NCBI GenBank assembly: GCA_019162915.1 | Contig: JAFLKZ010000072.1 | Span: 1-10,306 of the forward strand | Source of the DNA: Campylobacteraceae bacterium | Lineage (GTDB): Bacteria > Campylobacterota > Campylobacteria > Campylobacterales > Sulfurospirillaceae | Direction: 5' to 3' | Length of the DNA: 10,306 bases | Shown: positions 1 to 8,154 of the stretch, in pieces | Numbering within the stretch: position 1 is the first letter of the stretch | Layout of the letters: each line of letters opens with the position of its first letter | The notes under the pieces: generated by a model | The model's database searches: none | What the model was told of the DNA's origin: nothing | What the model saw: only the letters and a program-made list of their open reading frames with translations | Program-made: the position numbers and the translations under genes

Positions 1-984
1 CATGGTAAAAGTACAACCAGTGCCATGCTCGCTTCCATGGTCGATGGCTCGGTGATTATCGGGGCTGAGAGTAAGCAATTTGGAACCAATATGTACTATC
101 GTGATGGCAACAATGTTATTTTTGAAGCAGATGAAAGTGATGAGAGTTTTTTAAATTCTAATCCTTATATTGCTATCGTCACCAATGCTGAGCCTGAGCA
201 TATGGAATATTATAATTATGATTATGACCGTTTTTATGGCGCTTATAGACACTTTTTGCAAAGTGCCAAGATACGTGTTATTAATGCAGAAGACGAGTTT
301 CTCTCTACCCTCAATGAGCTTGATGCGATTCGTCTTTATCCGAGTGTGGACATCAAAGAGATGCAAAGTTTGATGAGAGAGGGTGAGCCCTTTACCTCTT
401 TTGTTCTTAAAGATTTGGGTCGTTTTGAGGTTTGGGGTATTGGTGAGCATATCGCTTTAGATGCATCTCTTGCCATACTGGCTAGTCTACACGAAATGGA
501 TGTAGAAGTTGTACGTGAAAAACTGACGCATTATCGAGGAATTAAAAAACGTTTTGATATCTTGAAAAGTAGTGATAATTTTGCACTGATTGATGATTAT
601 GGGCATCATCCTACTGAGATTAAAGCAACACTTATTTCGGCTCGAAATTATGCCAATATGATGGGGCTTGAGAAAGTAACTGCTATTTGGCAACCACATA
701 AATATTCTCGAACGATTGATAATTTAGAGAGTTTTGTGGCGTGTTTTGAAGGCGTGGACACGCTGATTATTTTACCGATGTGGAGAGCTGGGGAAAAAGA
801 AGTATTTATTGATTTTGAAAAAGAGTTTGCGAAGTATAATCCTATATTTACCGAGAAGCTTCTAAGAATGGGTGATTATATAGAGATACTAGATGAACAT
901 GGCGTTTCAAAGTTATTTGATTCTGGGGTTGTTATCGGGTTTGGTGCAGGCGATATAACTTATCAATTAAGGGGAACAGCATAA
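1..984 (+). CDS. murC: UDP-N-acetylmuramate--L-alanine ligase MurC, 5'-truncated by the window edge
   Basis: This is the cytoplasmic Mur ligase that joins L-alanine to UDP-MurNAc using ATP, the first step of the peptidoglycan stem peptide. The reading frame is open from base 1, where it encodes HGKSTTSAM, the end of the Mur-ligase ATP-binding loop (usual form GTHGKTTT), so the ATG at base 25 is not the real start. Roughly 110 N-terminal residues should lie upstream. Further family marks follow in order: EADESDESFL (the EADESD segment), NAEPEHMEYY (central-domain metal/ATP region), GEHIALDASLAI in place of the usual HNxxNAxAA, DDYGHHPTEIKATL (a MurC hallmark), and QPHKYSRT with MWRAGE in the C-terminal domain. 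The DDYGHHPTE and QPHKYSRT blocks favour MurC over MurD, MurE and MurF; Mpl is less likely from the context. The stop overlaps the next start by one base, so the following two genes are probably in the same operon. Confidence 0.95.
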   Translation, partial: HGKSTTSAMLASMVDGSVIIGAESKQFGTNMYYRDGNNVIFEADESDESFLNSNPYIAIVTNAEPEHMEYYNYDYDRFYGAYRHFLQSAKIRVINAEDEFLSTLNELDAIRLYPSVDIKEMQSLMREGEPFTSFVLKDLGRFEVWGIGEHIALDASLAILASLHEMDVEVVREKLTHYRGIKKRFDILKSSDNFALIDDYGHHPTEIKATLISARNYANMMGLEKVTAIWQPHKYSRTIDNLESFVACFEGVDTLIILPMWRAGEKEVFIDFEKEFAKYNPIFTEKLLRMGDYIEILDEHGVSKLFDSGVVIGFGAGDITYQLRGTA

Positions 985-1328
985 TGCAATGGCTTATTTT
1001 TTTTACTGCCCTAGGGCTCGTGGTGGCTTTGATATTTGCTAAAAAAGAGACATTGTCAAAAAAAGCAAAAATAGCAATTATCTTAGTAGTTTGCCATGCC
1101 ATTATGTTTGCTTGGTTGTATGAGCTTAATTCTTCCAATGTAAGTGAAAATAATCGCGCCGTTCTCAATGCCTTTAAACAAGGCAAAGTTGTCTATTGTG
1201 GTGAGATTGAAGTCACCTCTTCTAATTTTATTTTTGTGAATGGAACACTTAGTTTTATTCCTAGCAATAAAAATACAAATCAAAAAGGTGTAGTGATAGA
1301 CATCGCTGCATGTAAGACTACAAAGTAA
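984..1328 (+). CDS. Small conserved membrane protein between murC and mutS2
   Basis: I do not recognise a functional family. The 114-residue protein starts with a hydrophobic helix (about residues 2-18), has a lysine-rich cytosolic-type loop (KKETLSKKAKIA), then a second helix (about 28-46). The remaining ~65 residues are polar and hold two cysteines (C72 in VVYCGEIEV and C110 near the end). This suggests an inner-membrane protein with a C-terminal soluble tail, on the outside if the lysine-rich loop is inside. The start is well supported: AAGGGGA lies at 969-975 and the ATG overlaps the murC stop (TAATG). From memory, H. pylori (HP0622) and C. jejuni (Cj1053c) have a small unknown protein in this same slot between murC and mutS2. 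The persistent linkage suggests an envelope-related role, which is inference only. Confidence 0.85.
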   Translation: MQWLIFFTALGLVVALIFAKKETLSKKAKIAIILVVCHAIMFAWLYELNSSNVSENNRAVLNAFKQGKVVYCGEIEVTSSNFIFVNGTLSFIPSNKNTNQKGVVIDIAACKTTK

Positions 1329-3532
1329 TGGAAAAACTCTTCTCTAAATTAGACCTTGTTGATTATGCAACCTCTTTTAAAACCTTTTTAGCCCGTGAAA
1401 AACCTCTTTATATGGAGGGGGATTCCAACTTACACTTTAAATTTATTGGGGAGCTTTTAGCCAAAGAGCGCTTGTCCCCTTTACCCGAACTTCCTTCTTT
1501 AGATACTCCCTTAGCCCATTTAGGTAAGCTAGGGGTTTTGCGAATTTATGAAATATTTTCTTTTGTCAAAATGGTTAAGTATATGGCATATCTTAAAGAA
1601 GCACTGGTGGATAAAGCCCTTGGAGAGTGGATAAGTAAGATACTTATTCCCCCAGAGATCATGGAAATTTGTCGCTATTTTGATGAAAAAGGTGAGTTAA
1701 AGCCTAGTGTGGATGAGCAGTTTTTGCATATCGCCCAAAATCTCAAAGCAGTCAAAGAGGAGATGAATAGTACGCTTAGGCGTATCATCTCAACAGAAAA
1801 AGTGGCGCTTTATCTTGCCGATAGACAAATTCATTATGTGAATAATCAAGAAGCACTTCTCATGCGAGGTGGTTTTAACCATGTCTTAAAGGGCAATGTT
1901 ATCGGTCGAAGTAGCAGTGGCTTTTTCTATGTTGTTCCTGAATCCCTTTCTAAACTGGTTGGTAAAGAGAGTGAGCTTATCGATAAAAAAGAGGAGTTGA
2001 TTTACAAATACTCCAAGATAATATCTGCAGTCTTTTCCAAATCTGTCAAGTTTTTGAGTTTTGTGAATAAAGAATTTGATAGATTTGATTCGTATTATGC
2101 AAGAGTCGCCTATGCGAGATTTAAAGATTTAGAATTTGTCCTTCCCTCTCGCAACCAAAGTATCAAGCTCACCAATTTTGCACACCCAGCATTAAGTGCC
2201 CCAAAACCAATTAGCATTGATTTTTCTAAGCAAGTTTTGATGATTACGGGTGTGAACGCAGGTGGAAAGACGATGCTTTTAAAGTCAATTTTAAGTGCTG
2301 CGATTTTGAGTAAATATCTTTTACCGATGAAGATAGATGCCGAAAAATCGAGTATTGGTTCTTTTAAAGAACTCTTTGCCATTCTTGATGACCCCCAAAA
2401 TGTTAAAAATGACATCTCTACTTTTGCAGGACGAATGAATGAGTTTAGTAAGCTCTTTGGCAAAAAAGGCGCACTCATTGGCGTAGATGAGATAGAACTA
2501 GGAACAGACGCTGATGAAGCGGCAAGTTTATTTAAAGTCATGATAGAAAAACTCATCGACAAAGAGATGAAAGTCGTCATCACAACGCACCATAAACGTT
2601 TAGCTTCACTACTTGCTACCCACCCTGAAGTGGAGTTACTCGCTGCCATTTATGATGTTAAAAGTGAGCGACCCACGTATGGCTTTTTAAAAGGGACGAT
2701 TGGCAAAAGTTATGCGTTTGAAACGGCACTTCGCTATGGAATTCCCTCAACGCTTATCGCGGAAGCTCGAGAATTATATGGTGAAGATAAAGAAAAACTC
2801 AACGAGTTAATTCAAAAAAATATTGATTTAGAATTAGAGATGCGCAAAACGGCTCAAACGCTCGATGAGAAGTTACAGGAAGTGGAAAAGCTCAAAGAGT
2901 CTTTGAAAAATGAGAAAGAAAAAGTGGGGCTTGATTTTGATGTTGCCTACACCAAAATGTCTAAAGAGTTTAGTGAAGCCATCGGTGAAGCCAAAAAAGC
3001 CATCAAGTCGCAAGATCCTAAAGAAGCACATCGTTTGTTAAATAAAGCCAACGCACTGAAAAAAGAGACCAAAGAAATTACTCCTATACAAGTCAAAGAG
3101 CCTTTACATGTAGGCGATAAAATCAAGTATGGAAATTCTAAAGGTGAGATAAAAAGTATCAAAAAAGAAGAAGCCATTATCGAGTGTGAAGGCATTAGTC
3201 TTCGCGTACCCCTTCACAAGCTCAAACGTAGTGGTAATGCTCACGTCAAGATGCCAAAGAAGGGTGCTTCTATCACCAAAGAGATGCCAAGTGGCAGTGT
3301 GATTTTAGATTTACACGGGCTTAGAGGGGAAGAAGCGGTGGAGCGATTAGATAAATTTTTATCAGATGCGTTGATGAATGGCTTTGATGAAGTGTTAGTT
3401 TACCATGGCATTGGAACAGGAAAACTAGCGTATGCGGTGAGAACTTTTTTAAGTACTTATCCAGCACTAGTCTCGTATGGGGATGCTCCTATCAATCAAG
3501 GTGGATATGGGGCAACGCTTATTAAATTATAA
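1328..3532 (+). CDS. mutS2: MutS2-family ATPase with C-terminal Smr nuclease-type domain
   Basis: MutS2 lacks the N-terminal mismatch-recognition domain of MutS. It suppresses recombination in H. pylori, and in Bacillus it also acts on stalled ribosomes. This 734-residue protein has a helical core (about 1-290), then the MutS ATPase: Walker A GVNAGGKT at 308-315, and a Walker B region ALIGVDEIELGTD at 382-394, with STFAGRMNEF between them and TTHHKRLA after. A charged coiled coil (about 480-585) follows, then a small beta-rich segment (about 590-634). The Smr domain (about 658-734) has LDLHG at 660-664 and HGIGTG at 693-698, both typical. Length is slightly below the ~760-785 of other MutS2 proteins, with no sign of truncation. 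The start overlaps the previous stop by one base and has only a weak Shine-Dalgarno, so translation is probably coupled. The Walker B signature is unusual: DEIELGTD replaces the common DELGAGTD. Confidence 0.96.
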   Translation: MEKLFSKLDLVDYATSFKTFLAREKPLYMEGDSNLHFKFIGELLAKERLSPLPELPSLDTPLAHLGKLGVLRIYEIFSFVKMVKYMAYLKEALVDKALGEWISKILIPPEIMEICRYFDEKGELKPSVDEQFLHIAQNLKAVKEEMNSTLRRIISTEKVALYLADRQIHYVNNQEALLMRGGFNHVLKGNVIGRSSSGFFYVVPESLSKLVGKESELIDKKEELIYKYSKIISAVFSKSVKFLSFVNKEFDRFDSYYARVAYARFKDLEFVLPSRNQSIKLTNFAHPALSAPKPISIDFSKQVLMITGVNAGGKTMLLKSILSAAILSKYLLPMKIDAEKSSIGSFKELFAILDDPQNVKNDISTFAGRMNEFSKLFGKKGALIGVDEIELGTDADEAASLFKVMIEKLIDKEMKVVITTHHKRLASLLATHPEVELLAAIYDVKSERPTYGFLKGTIGKSYAFETALRYGIPSTLIAEARELYGEDKEKLNELIQKNIDLELEMRKTAQTLDEKLQEVEKLKESLKNEKEKVGLDFDVAYTKMSKEFSEAIGEAKKAIKSQDPKEAHRLLNKANALKKETKEITPIQVKEPLHVGDKIKYGNSKGEIKSIKKEEAIIECEGISLRVPLHKLKRSGNAHVKMPKKGASITKEMPSGSVILDLHGLRGEEAVERLDKFLSDALMNGFDEVLVYHGIGTGKLAYAVRTFLSTYPALVSYGDAPINQGGYGATLIKL

Positions 3533-3571
3533 TATTTAAATTAATTGCAAGATATCTAACATAAAATAGTA

Positions 3572-3601
3572 TATAATCAAGAGAATGAACGGATCAAAGG
3601 A
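3572..3601 (+). promoter_or_regulatory. Probable sigma70 -10 element and Shine-Dalgarno for the EAL-dapE-ridA operon
   Basis: A perfect TATAAT at 3572-3577 lies in the 74-base gap after mutS2, and AAAGGA at 3596-3601 sits five bases before the ATG at 3607. No convincing -35 box is visible at the right distance (TTGCAA at 3545-3550 is too far), which is common in epsilonproteobacterial sigma70 promoters. I see no strong terminator for mutS2 in the gap, so readthrough from upstream is possible. Confidence 0.55.
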
Positions 3602-3606
3602 CCTTT

Positions 3607-5238
3607 ATGAAAGACCAGCATGTAAAAATATCAAAGCTCATTATTTATTCTCCGTTTGTTTTTATGATTTTTCTTATTCTTACGGTTACCATTTCCAATG
3701 TTATTTATAATTACAATGAATATACGCATAATATAGATTTTCAAGCGCAAGAGCAGAAACAATTTATTTCCATAGGCTTAGATAAAGAAATTGTCAATGA
3801 AGTCATTGATAGGCAGCGTAAAAATCTCATTACTAATACCCAAAATAGAACGATTTATGGCATAAGTATTATGCTCATCGCGGTGTTGTTGGGCGCTATT
3901 TTTGTCTATGTTGTATTTAGAAAACTTATCAATAAATCGCTAGATTCACAACAAGCGCTTGTAGAGGCGAAAGAAAAAACAGATGAGATAAGCGAGGCAT
4001 TGAAACTTGCCAATGAACAATTAGAATTTCAACTCTACACTGATAATCTCACCAGACTAGGGAATAGACAAGCCCTTGAAAAAGATATTTCTTTGATGGA
4101 GGAGCCTAAATTAATACTTCTTGATATCGATAGTTTTAAGGACATTAACGAATATTATGGCTCAAGTGTAGGAGATTATATATTAAGTGAGGTTGCTTAT
4201 CTTTTAAGAGATTTTGTGCGCGATAAGAATATTAAAGTATATAGAACGGGCGCTGATGAATTTGCACTTTTAGAAGACGTTCTCCTCGATGTAGAGCGAT
4301 ATGAAGAGCTTGCTCTTGATTTGGTGGAACTATTGAAAGGGAAAATGTTAGATATTCCCTCGGTGCGTAAGCCCGTAGAATTAAACATTGCGATTGGTTT
4401 TTCACTTGATAGTGATGATGTTTTTGAAAAAGCTTCGATGGCGTTAGAAGAAGCAAAAAAAAGAGAGATAGACTATCTGTGTTATTTTAGAAAAATAGAG
4501 CGAACCACACTTTATGCGGATCAAATAAAATGGTCAACTTTTATCAAAGAAGCTTTAATTAATGATACAGTTTTGCCTTATTATCAGCCTATTTTTAATG
4601 CACAAAAACAAATTGTTAAATATGAATGTTTGGTAAGAATTCTCAATGATCGTGAAGAAGCGATTACACCGGGACTATTTTTGAGTATCTCCAAAAAAGT
4701 CAAAAAATATGCAGATATCGAAAAAACACTGATAGAAAAAAGTTTTAAAGAGATTTCTGGTACCGATAAATCTATCTCCGTGAATCTTCTAGCCAGAGAT
4801 ATGAGTGATAGTAACATTAGTAATTATGTCGTTGAAAAACTCAAAGAATATGATGTTGCTAAGCAAGTTATTTTTGAAATTTTAGAAGATGAAAGTATCG
4901 AAAATTTGGATAGGGTCGAAATCTTTATCGATAGAGTTAAGCGTATGGGATGTCGCATTGCCATTGATGATTTTGGAACAGGGTATAGTAACTTTTCTTA
5001 TCTTTTAAAGTTAAAACCAGACTACATCAAAATAGATGGAAGTCTCATTAAAAATTTACATCAAGATGAAAAGTCAGTGGCTATCGTTAGTGCTATTATC
5101 ATCTTTGCGCAGAAGTTGGGCATTAAAACGATTGCTGAATATGTACACAGTGAGAATGTTTTTAATATCGCTTTAGCGCTTGGTATCGATGAATTTCAAG
5201 GGTTTTATTTAGCAGAACCTACGGCAAAATTTAGATAA
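3607..5238 (+). CDS. Membrane-anchored GGDEF-EAL protein, probable c-di-GMP phosphodiesterase
   Basis: This 543-residue protein should lie in the inner membrane. It has a transmembrane helix at about 11-33, a short external segment of ~49 residues, a second helix at about 83-104, a coiled signalling helix (about 108-142), a GGDEF domain (about 143-300) and an EAL domain (about 315-540). The GGDEF domain keeps the metal-binding DIDSFKDIN (173-181), but the signature reads GADEF (215-219) and no RxxD inhibitory site is visible, so cyclase activity is doubtful. The EAL domain looks complete: ECLVR with E340, N393, E424, DDFGTGYS at 454-461, K475, E511 and Q531 all match expected metal or catalytic positions. 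The likely reaction is hydrolysis of c-di-GMP to pGpG, perhaps with GTP or c-di-GMP binding by the GGDEF part as control. It leads an apparent operon with dapE, 16 bases downstream. The signal sensed is unknown. Confidence 0.93.
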   Translation: MKDQHVKISKLIIYSPFVFMIFLILTVTISNVIYNYNEYTHNIDFQAQEQKQFISIGLDKEIVNEVIDRQRKNLITNTQNRTIYGISIMLIAVLLGAIFVYVVFRKLINKSLDSQQALVEAKEKTDEISEALKLANEQLEFQLYTDNLTRLGNRQALEKDISLMEEPKLILLDIDSFKDINEYYGSSVGDYILSEVAYLLRDFVRDKNIKVYRTGADEFALLEDVLLDVERYEELALDLVELLKGKMLDIPSVRKPVELNIAIGFSLDSDDVFEKASMALEEAKKREIDYLCYFRKIERTTLYADQIKWSTFIKEALINDTVLPYYQPIFNAQKQIVKYECLVRILNDREEAITPGLFLSISKKVKKYADIEKTLIEKSFKEISGTDKSISVNLLARDMSDSNISNYVVEKLKEYDVAKQVIFEILEDESIENLDRVEIFIDRVKRMGCRIAIDDFGTGYSNFSYLLKLKPDYIKIDGSLIKNLHQDEKSVAIVSAIIIFAQKLGIKTIAEYVHSENVFNIALALGIDEFQGFYLAEPTAKFR

Positions 5239-5254
5239 ATAGTAAGGCAGATAC

Positions 5255-6361
5255 GTGAATACACAAGAACTCTTTTTTAAACTTCTTCGCTATGCTTCTA
5301 TTACCCCCGAAGATGATGGGGCATTTGAATTTATCAAAGGCTACATGAGCGACTTTGAAGTGATGGAAGTAAATGTCGAAAAAACCAAAAATATTTTTTT
5401 AACGAAACATTTTGGAGAAGGTGTGCATCTTTGTTTCGCAGGGCACATTGATGTAGTTCCCCCCGGTGTGGGATGGGAAAGTGAGCCGTTTGAGCCTGTG
5501 CTGCGTGAGGGCATTGTGTATGCACGAGGAGCACAAGATATGAAAAGTGGTGTTTGTGCTTTTCTTCAAGCGTGTAAAGAAGCACAAGCATTTCAAGGAA
5601 CTTTGTCTATTTTGCTTACCAGTGATGAAGAGGGTGATGCCTTGCATGGAACAATAGAAGTTTTAAAAGAATTAAAAAAACGAGATTTTTTACCGGACTT
5701 TGCGATTGTCGCAGAGCCAACGTGTGAAAAGGTTTTTGGAGATGCTATTAAAGTGGGAAGAAGAGGCTCTCTCAACGGCGTGATAGAGATTTTTGGAAAA
5801 CAAGGGCATGCGGCATATCCTGAAAAATCGCATAATCCTATTCATATGATAGCGCCCTATCTTGATAAAATTGCAGGTCGACTTTTGGATCAGGGTGATG
5901 ATTTTTTTGCGCCAAGTCAGATGGTGATTACGGATATTCGAAGTGGAATGGAAGTAAGCAATGTAACTCCTGGGCATCTTAAATTGATGTTCAATGTCCG
6001 CAATTCCACACAAACAGACAAGCAAGCGATTGAGGATTATCTCAAAGATATTTTCGGAGAATTAAAATATACACTCTCTCTTTCTCAAAGTGCCAAACCT
6101 TTTGTGACATGTAAAGACTCTTTAGTGGTCAAAGCGCTTAGTCAATCTATTTTACATGTAAGCGGAATGGTACCTAAACTCTCGACCGCAGGGGGGACGA
6201 GTGACGCTCGATTTTTTGGAGAATTTGGTATCAGCACGGTTGAATTTGGTGTCGTTAATGACACTATTCATGCACCCAATGAGTGTTGCCCACTTGTAGA
6301 AGTTGAATCGCTCGTAGAAATTTTTAAAGACGTTATCAATAATTTTAAGGATGAAAAATGA
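5255..6361 (+). CDS. dapE: Succinyl-diaminopimelate desuccinylase DapE
   Basis: DapE is a cytoplasmic zinc hydrolase that removes succinate from N-succinyl-L,L-diaminopimelate, giving the diaminopimelate needed for lysine and peptidoglycan. At 368 residues it has the usual M20 peptidase size. Visible metal and catalytic residues are H64 in FAGHIDVVPPG, D95 in ARGAQDMKSG, the E125-E126 pair in TSDEEGD, E154 in AEPT, and the C-terminal H339 in NDTIHAPNE. GGTSDARFF before it is a DapE-typical block that helps separate it from ArgE and carboxypeptidases. The start is GTG, with TAAGG at 5243-5247 seven bases upstream; the next in-frame ATG would cut into the N-terminal helix. It sits 16 bases after the EAL gene and its stop overlaps ridA by four bases. 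From memory, C. jejuni also has dapE a few genes from mutS2. Confidence 0.95.
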   Translation: MNTQELFFKLLRYASITPEDDGAFEFIKGYMSDFEVMEVNVEKTKNIFLTKHFGEGVHLCFAGHIDVVPPGVGWESEPFEPVLREGIVYARGAQDMKSGVCAFLQACKEAQAFQGTLSILLTSDEEGDALHGTIEVLKELKKRDFLPDFAIVAEPTCEKVFGDAIKVGRRGSLNGVIEIFGKQGHAAYPEKSHNPIHMIAPYLDKIAGRLLDQGDDFFAPSQMVITDIRSGMEVSNVTPGHLKLMFNVRNSTQTDKQAIEDYLKDIFGELKYTLSLSQSAKPFVTCKDSLVVKALSQSILHVSGMVPKLSTAGGTSDARFFGEFGISTVEFGVVNDTIHAPNECCPLVEVESLVEIFKDVINNFKDEK

Positions 6362-6729
6362 ATTATATCTCTACATGTAAAGCTCCCTCTGCCATTGGAC
6401 CTTACTCGCAAGCTATTGGAATAGGAGAGTTTATTTTCACGTCTGGGCAAATTGCACTTAAGCCAAATGGTGAATTTTTAGAGGGTGATATTGTAGCTCA
6501 AACAACACAAGTACTTCAAAATTTGAGTGCAGTTTTAGAAGAATCTGGAAGCTCACTTCAAAAAGTCCTAAAAACGACCATTTTTTTAGCTAATATGGAA
6601 GATTTTGCAAAAGTAAATGAAGTTTATGGCGCCTATTTTGGAGCACACAAACCAGCTCGAAGTACCGTAGGCGTAGGCTCATTGCCACGAAAAGCTTTGG
6701 TTGAGATAGAAGCTATTGCTACAAGATAA
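6358..6729 (+). CDS. ridA: RidA-family enamine/imine deaminase
   Basis: RidA (YjgF/YER057c/UK114 family) is a small cytosolic homotrimer that hydrolyses reactive enamine and imine intermediates, such as 2-aminoacrylate, made by PLP enzymes. The 123-residue protein has the normal family length. It shows APSAIGPYSQA near the N-terminus, SGQIAL, the PARSTVGV block with the substrate carboxylate-binding arginine R101, and the closing LVEIEAIA with E116 and E118. The ATG overlaps the dapE stop (ATGA) and has AAGGA at 6347-6351, six bases upstream, so the two genes are translationally coupled. Being co-expressed with dapE suggests a housekeeping role in amino-acid metabolism. The family call is firm; the exact substrate is not visible. 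Confidence 0.94.
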   Translation: MNYISTCKAPSAIGPYSQAIGIGEFIFTSGQIALKPNGEFLEGDIVAQTTQVLQNLSAVLEESGSSLQKVLKTTIFLANMEDFAKVNEVYGAYFGAHKPARSTVGVGSLPRKALVEIEAIATR

Positions 6730-6741
6730 AAATACTCTAAG

Positions 6742-6796
6742 TTGTTTATATGATTGCGTATATTATAATCCTTCACCTAAAATCTAAAGCAGGAAG
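6742..6796 (+). promoter_or_regulatory. Sigma70-type promoter and Shine-Dalgarno for mqo
   Basis: In the 76-base gap before mqo, TATAAT occurs at 6764-6769, with TTGTTT at 6742-6747 as a fair -35 box at a 16-base spacing. AGGAAG at 6791-6796 lies nine bases before the ATG at 6806. I see no hairpin terminator for the upstream ridA operon. Confidence 0.6.
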
Positions 6797-6805
6797 TTTT
6801 TTAGC

Positions 6806-8146
6806 ATGACGAAAAATCACTATGACGTCTTAATTGTTGGTGGCGGAATCTCAGGCGCAGCTCTTTTTTATGAGCTAGCAAAATACACAGATGTTAAGAG
6901 TATAGCACTTTTAGAAAAATACGAGTGTTTATCCAAACTTAACTCTCATGGAACATCCAATTCTCAAACCATCCATTGTGGTGATATCGAAACAAACTAC
7001 ACTTTGGACAAAGCTAGAAAAGTCAAAGAGACAGCCAATATGGTTGTAAAATATTGTCTTCATCACGGGCATGAAGGCAAGTTTATGTTTGCACATCAAA
7101 AGATGGCTATTGGTGTTGGCGACAGGGAAGTTGCTTATATGCACAATAGATATGAGGAAGTCAAAGAACTCTATCCTTACATGGAAGTTTTTGATAAAGA
7201 GAAATTAGCGCAAATTGAGCCAAAACTTATTTTTGATGTTAATGGGAAAGAGAGACCAGAAAACATCATTGGTGTAGGTGTTGAGGGTGGACATTATAGT
7301 ACAGTAGATTTTGGTGCTATGAGTGAAAGCTTAGTTGAAAATGCGCAAAAAACCTTGGATAAAACGACCGATGTATTTTTTAATTCACAGGTGATAAGTA
7401 TTAAAAAATTTGGTGACATTCATGTTGTCATGACTAAAGATAGAACGTTTACTGCTGACTTTGTCGTTGTCAATGCGGGGGCTCATTCATTGTACTTGGC
7501 ACATAAGATGGATTATGGAATGGATTATTCTTGTTTGCCCATAGCTGGAAGTTTTTATGTCTCAAAGAAGAAGATATTAAACGGTAAAGTCTATATGGTA
7601 CAAAATCCAAAATTGCCTTTTGCTGCACTCCATGGAGATCCCGATATCTTGCTTGATGGTTGTACACGATTTGGACCAACGGCCTTGGTTCTTCCAAAGT
7701 TAGAGCGATATGTGAATGGTACTTATATGGACTTTTTACATGCGTTGCGATTTGATCATAATGTGGCAAAAGTATTTTTTGATTTGTTTAAAGATAGCGA
7801 CATTAGAAACTATATCTTGAAAAATCTTTTATTTGAAGTACCATTTATCAATAAAAAACTCTTTATTCAAGATGCAAGAAAGATTGTTCCTTCTTTGCAA
7901 TTAGAAGATATTGAATATGCAAAAAACTTTGGTGGGGTAAGACCTCAAGTGATTGATAAAAAAAGTCAAAAATTAATGCTGGGCGAAGCAAGCATTAATC
8001 CTGGTACTGGAATCGTCTTTAACATGACACCAAGTCCAGGGGCAACGAGCTGTTTGGGAAATGCAAGAAGAGATGTGAGATTGGTTTGCGAATATTTAGG
8101 CAAAACTTTTGATGAAGCACTTTTTGCACAAGAACTTATAGACTAA
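6806..8146 (+). CDS. mqo: FAD-dependent malate:quinone oxidoreductase, epsilonproteobacterial type
   Basis: Mqo is a membrane-associated flavoenzyme that oxidises malate to oxaloacetate and passes electrons to the quinone pool, replacing or supplementing NAD malate dehydrogenase in the TCA cycle. The 446-residue protein opens with the FAD-binding Rossmann motif IVGGGISGAAL (glycines 12-14 and 17). SHGTSNSQTIHCGDIETNY, near residues 48-66, resembles the conserved Mqo flavin/substrate segment. A second FAD-contact block, VVVNAGAHS, lies in the middle, and NPGTGIVFNMTPSPGATS at about 398-415 near the C-terminus. There is no transmembrane helix, as expected for a peripheral protein. It is shorter than E. 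coli Mqo (~548) and close to the ~450-residue proteins I recall in H. pylori (HP0086) and C. jejuni (Cj0393c). Another FAD-dependent 2-hydroxyacid oxidoreductase, such as LhgO, is the main alternative. Confidence 0.85.
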   Translation: MTKNHYDVLIVGGGISGAALFYELAKYTDVKSIALLEKYECLSKLNSHGTSNSQTIHCGDIETNYTLDKARKVKETANMVVKYCLHHGHEGKFMFAHQKMAIGVGDREVAYMHNRYEEVKELYPYMEVFDKEKLAQIEPKLIFDVNGKERPENIIGVGVEGGHYSTVDFGAMSESLVENAQKTLDKTTDVFFNSQVISIKKFGDIHVVMTKDRTFTADFVVVNAGAHSLYLAHKMDYGMDYSCLPIAGSFYVSKKKILNGKVYMVQNPKLPFAALHGDPDILLDGCTRFGPTALVLPKLERYVNGTYMDFLHALRFDHNVAKVFFDLFKDSDIRNYILKNLLFEVPFINKKLFIQDARKIVPSLQLEDIEYAKNFGGVRPQVIDKKSQKLMLGEASINPGTGIVFNMTPSPGATSCLGNARRDVRLVCEYLGKTFDEALFAQELID

Positions 8147-8154
8147 ATTTTATA

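Noticed and set aside
25..27. ATG at base 25 as the start of murC
   Set aside because: The frame is open to base 1 and encodes HGKSTT, the ATP-binding loop, so the gene is merely cut by the window edge.
2110..2649. A 179-codon open frame on the minus strand inside mutS2
   Set aside because: It lies entirely opposite the ATPase domain of a clear MutS2, its serine-rich composition is what the antisense of this gene gives, and it has no promoter or Shine-Dalgarno of note.
6742..6805. Sigma28 (FliA) promoter before mqo
   Set aside because: No CGATAT-like -10 is present, while a perfect TATAAT with a fair -35 box is.
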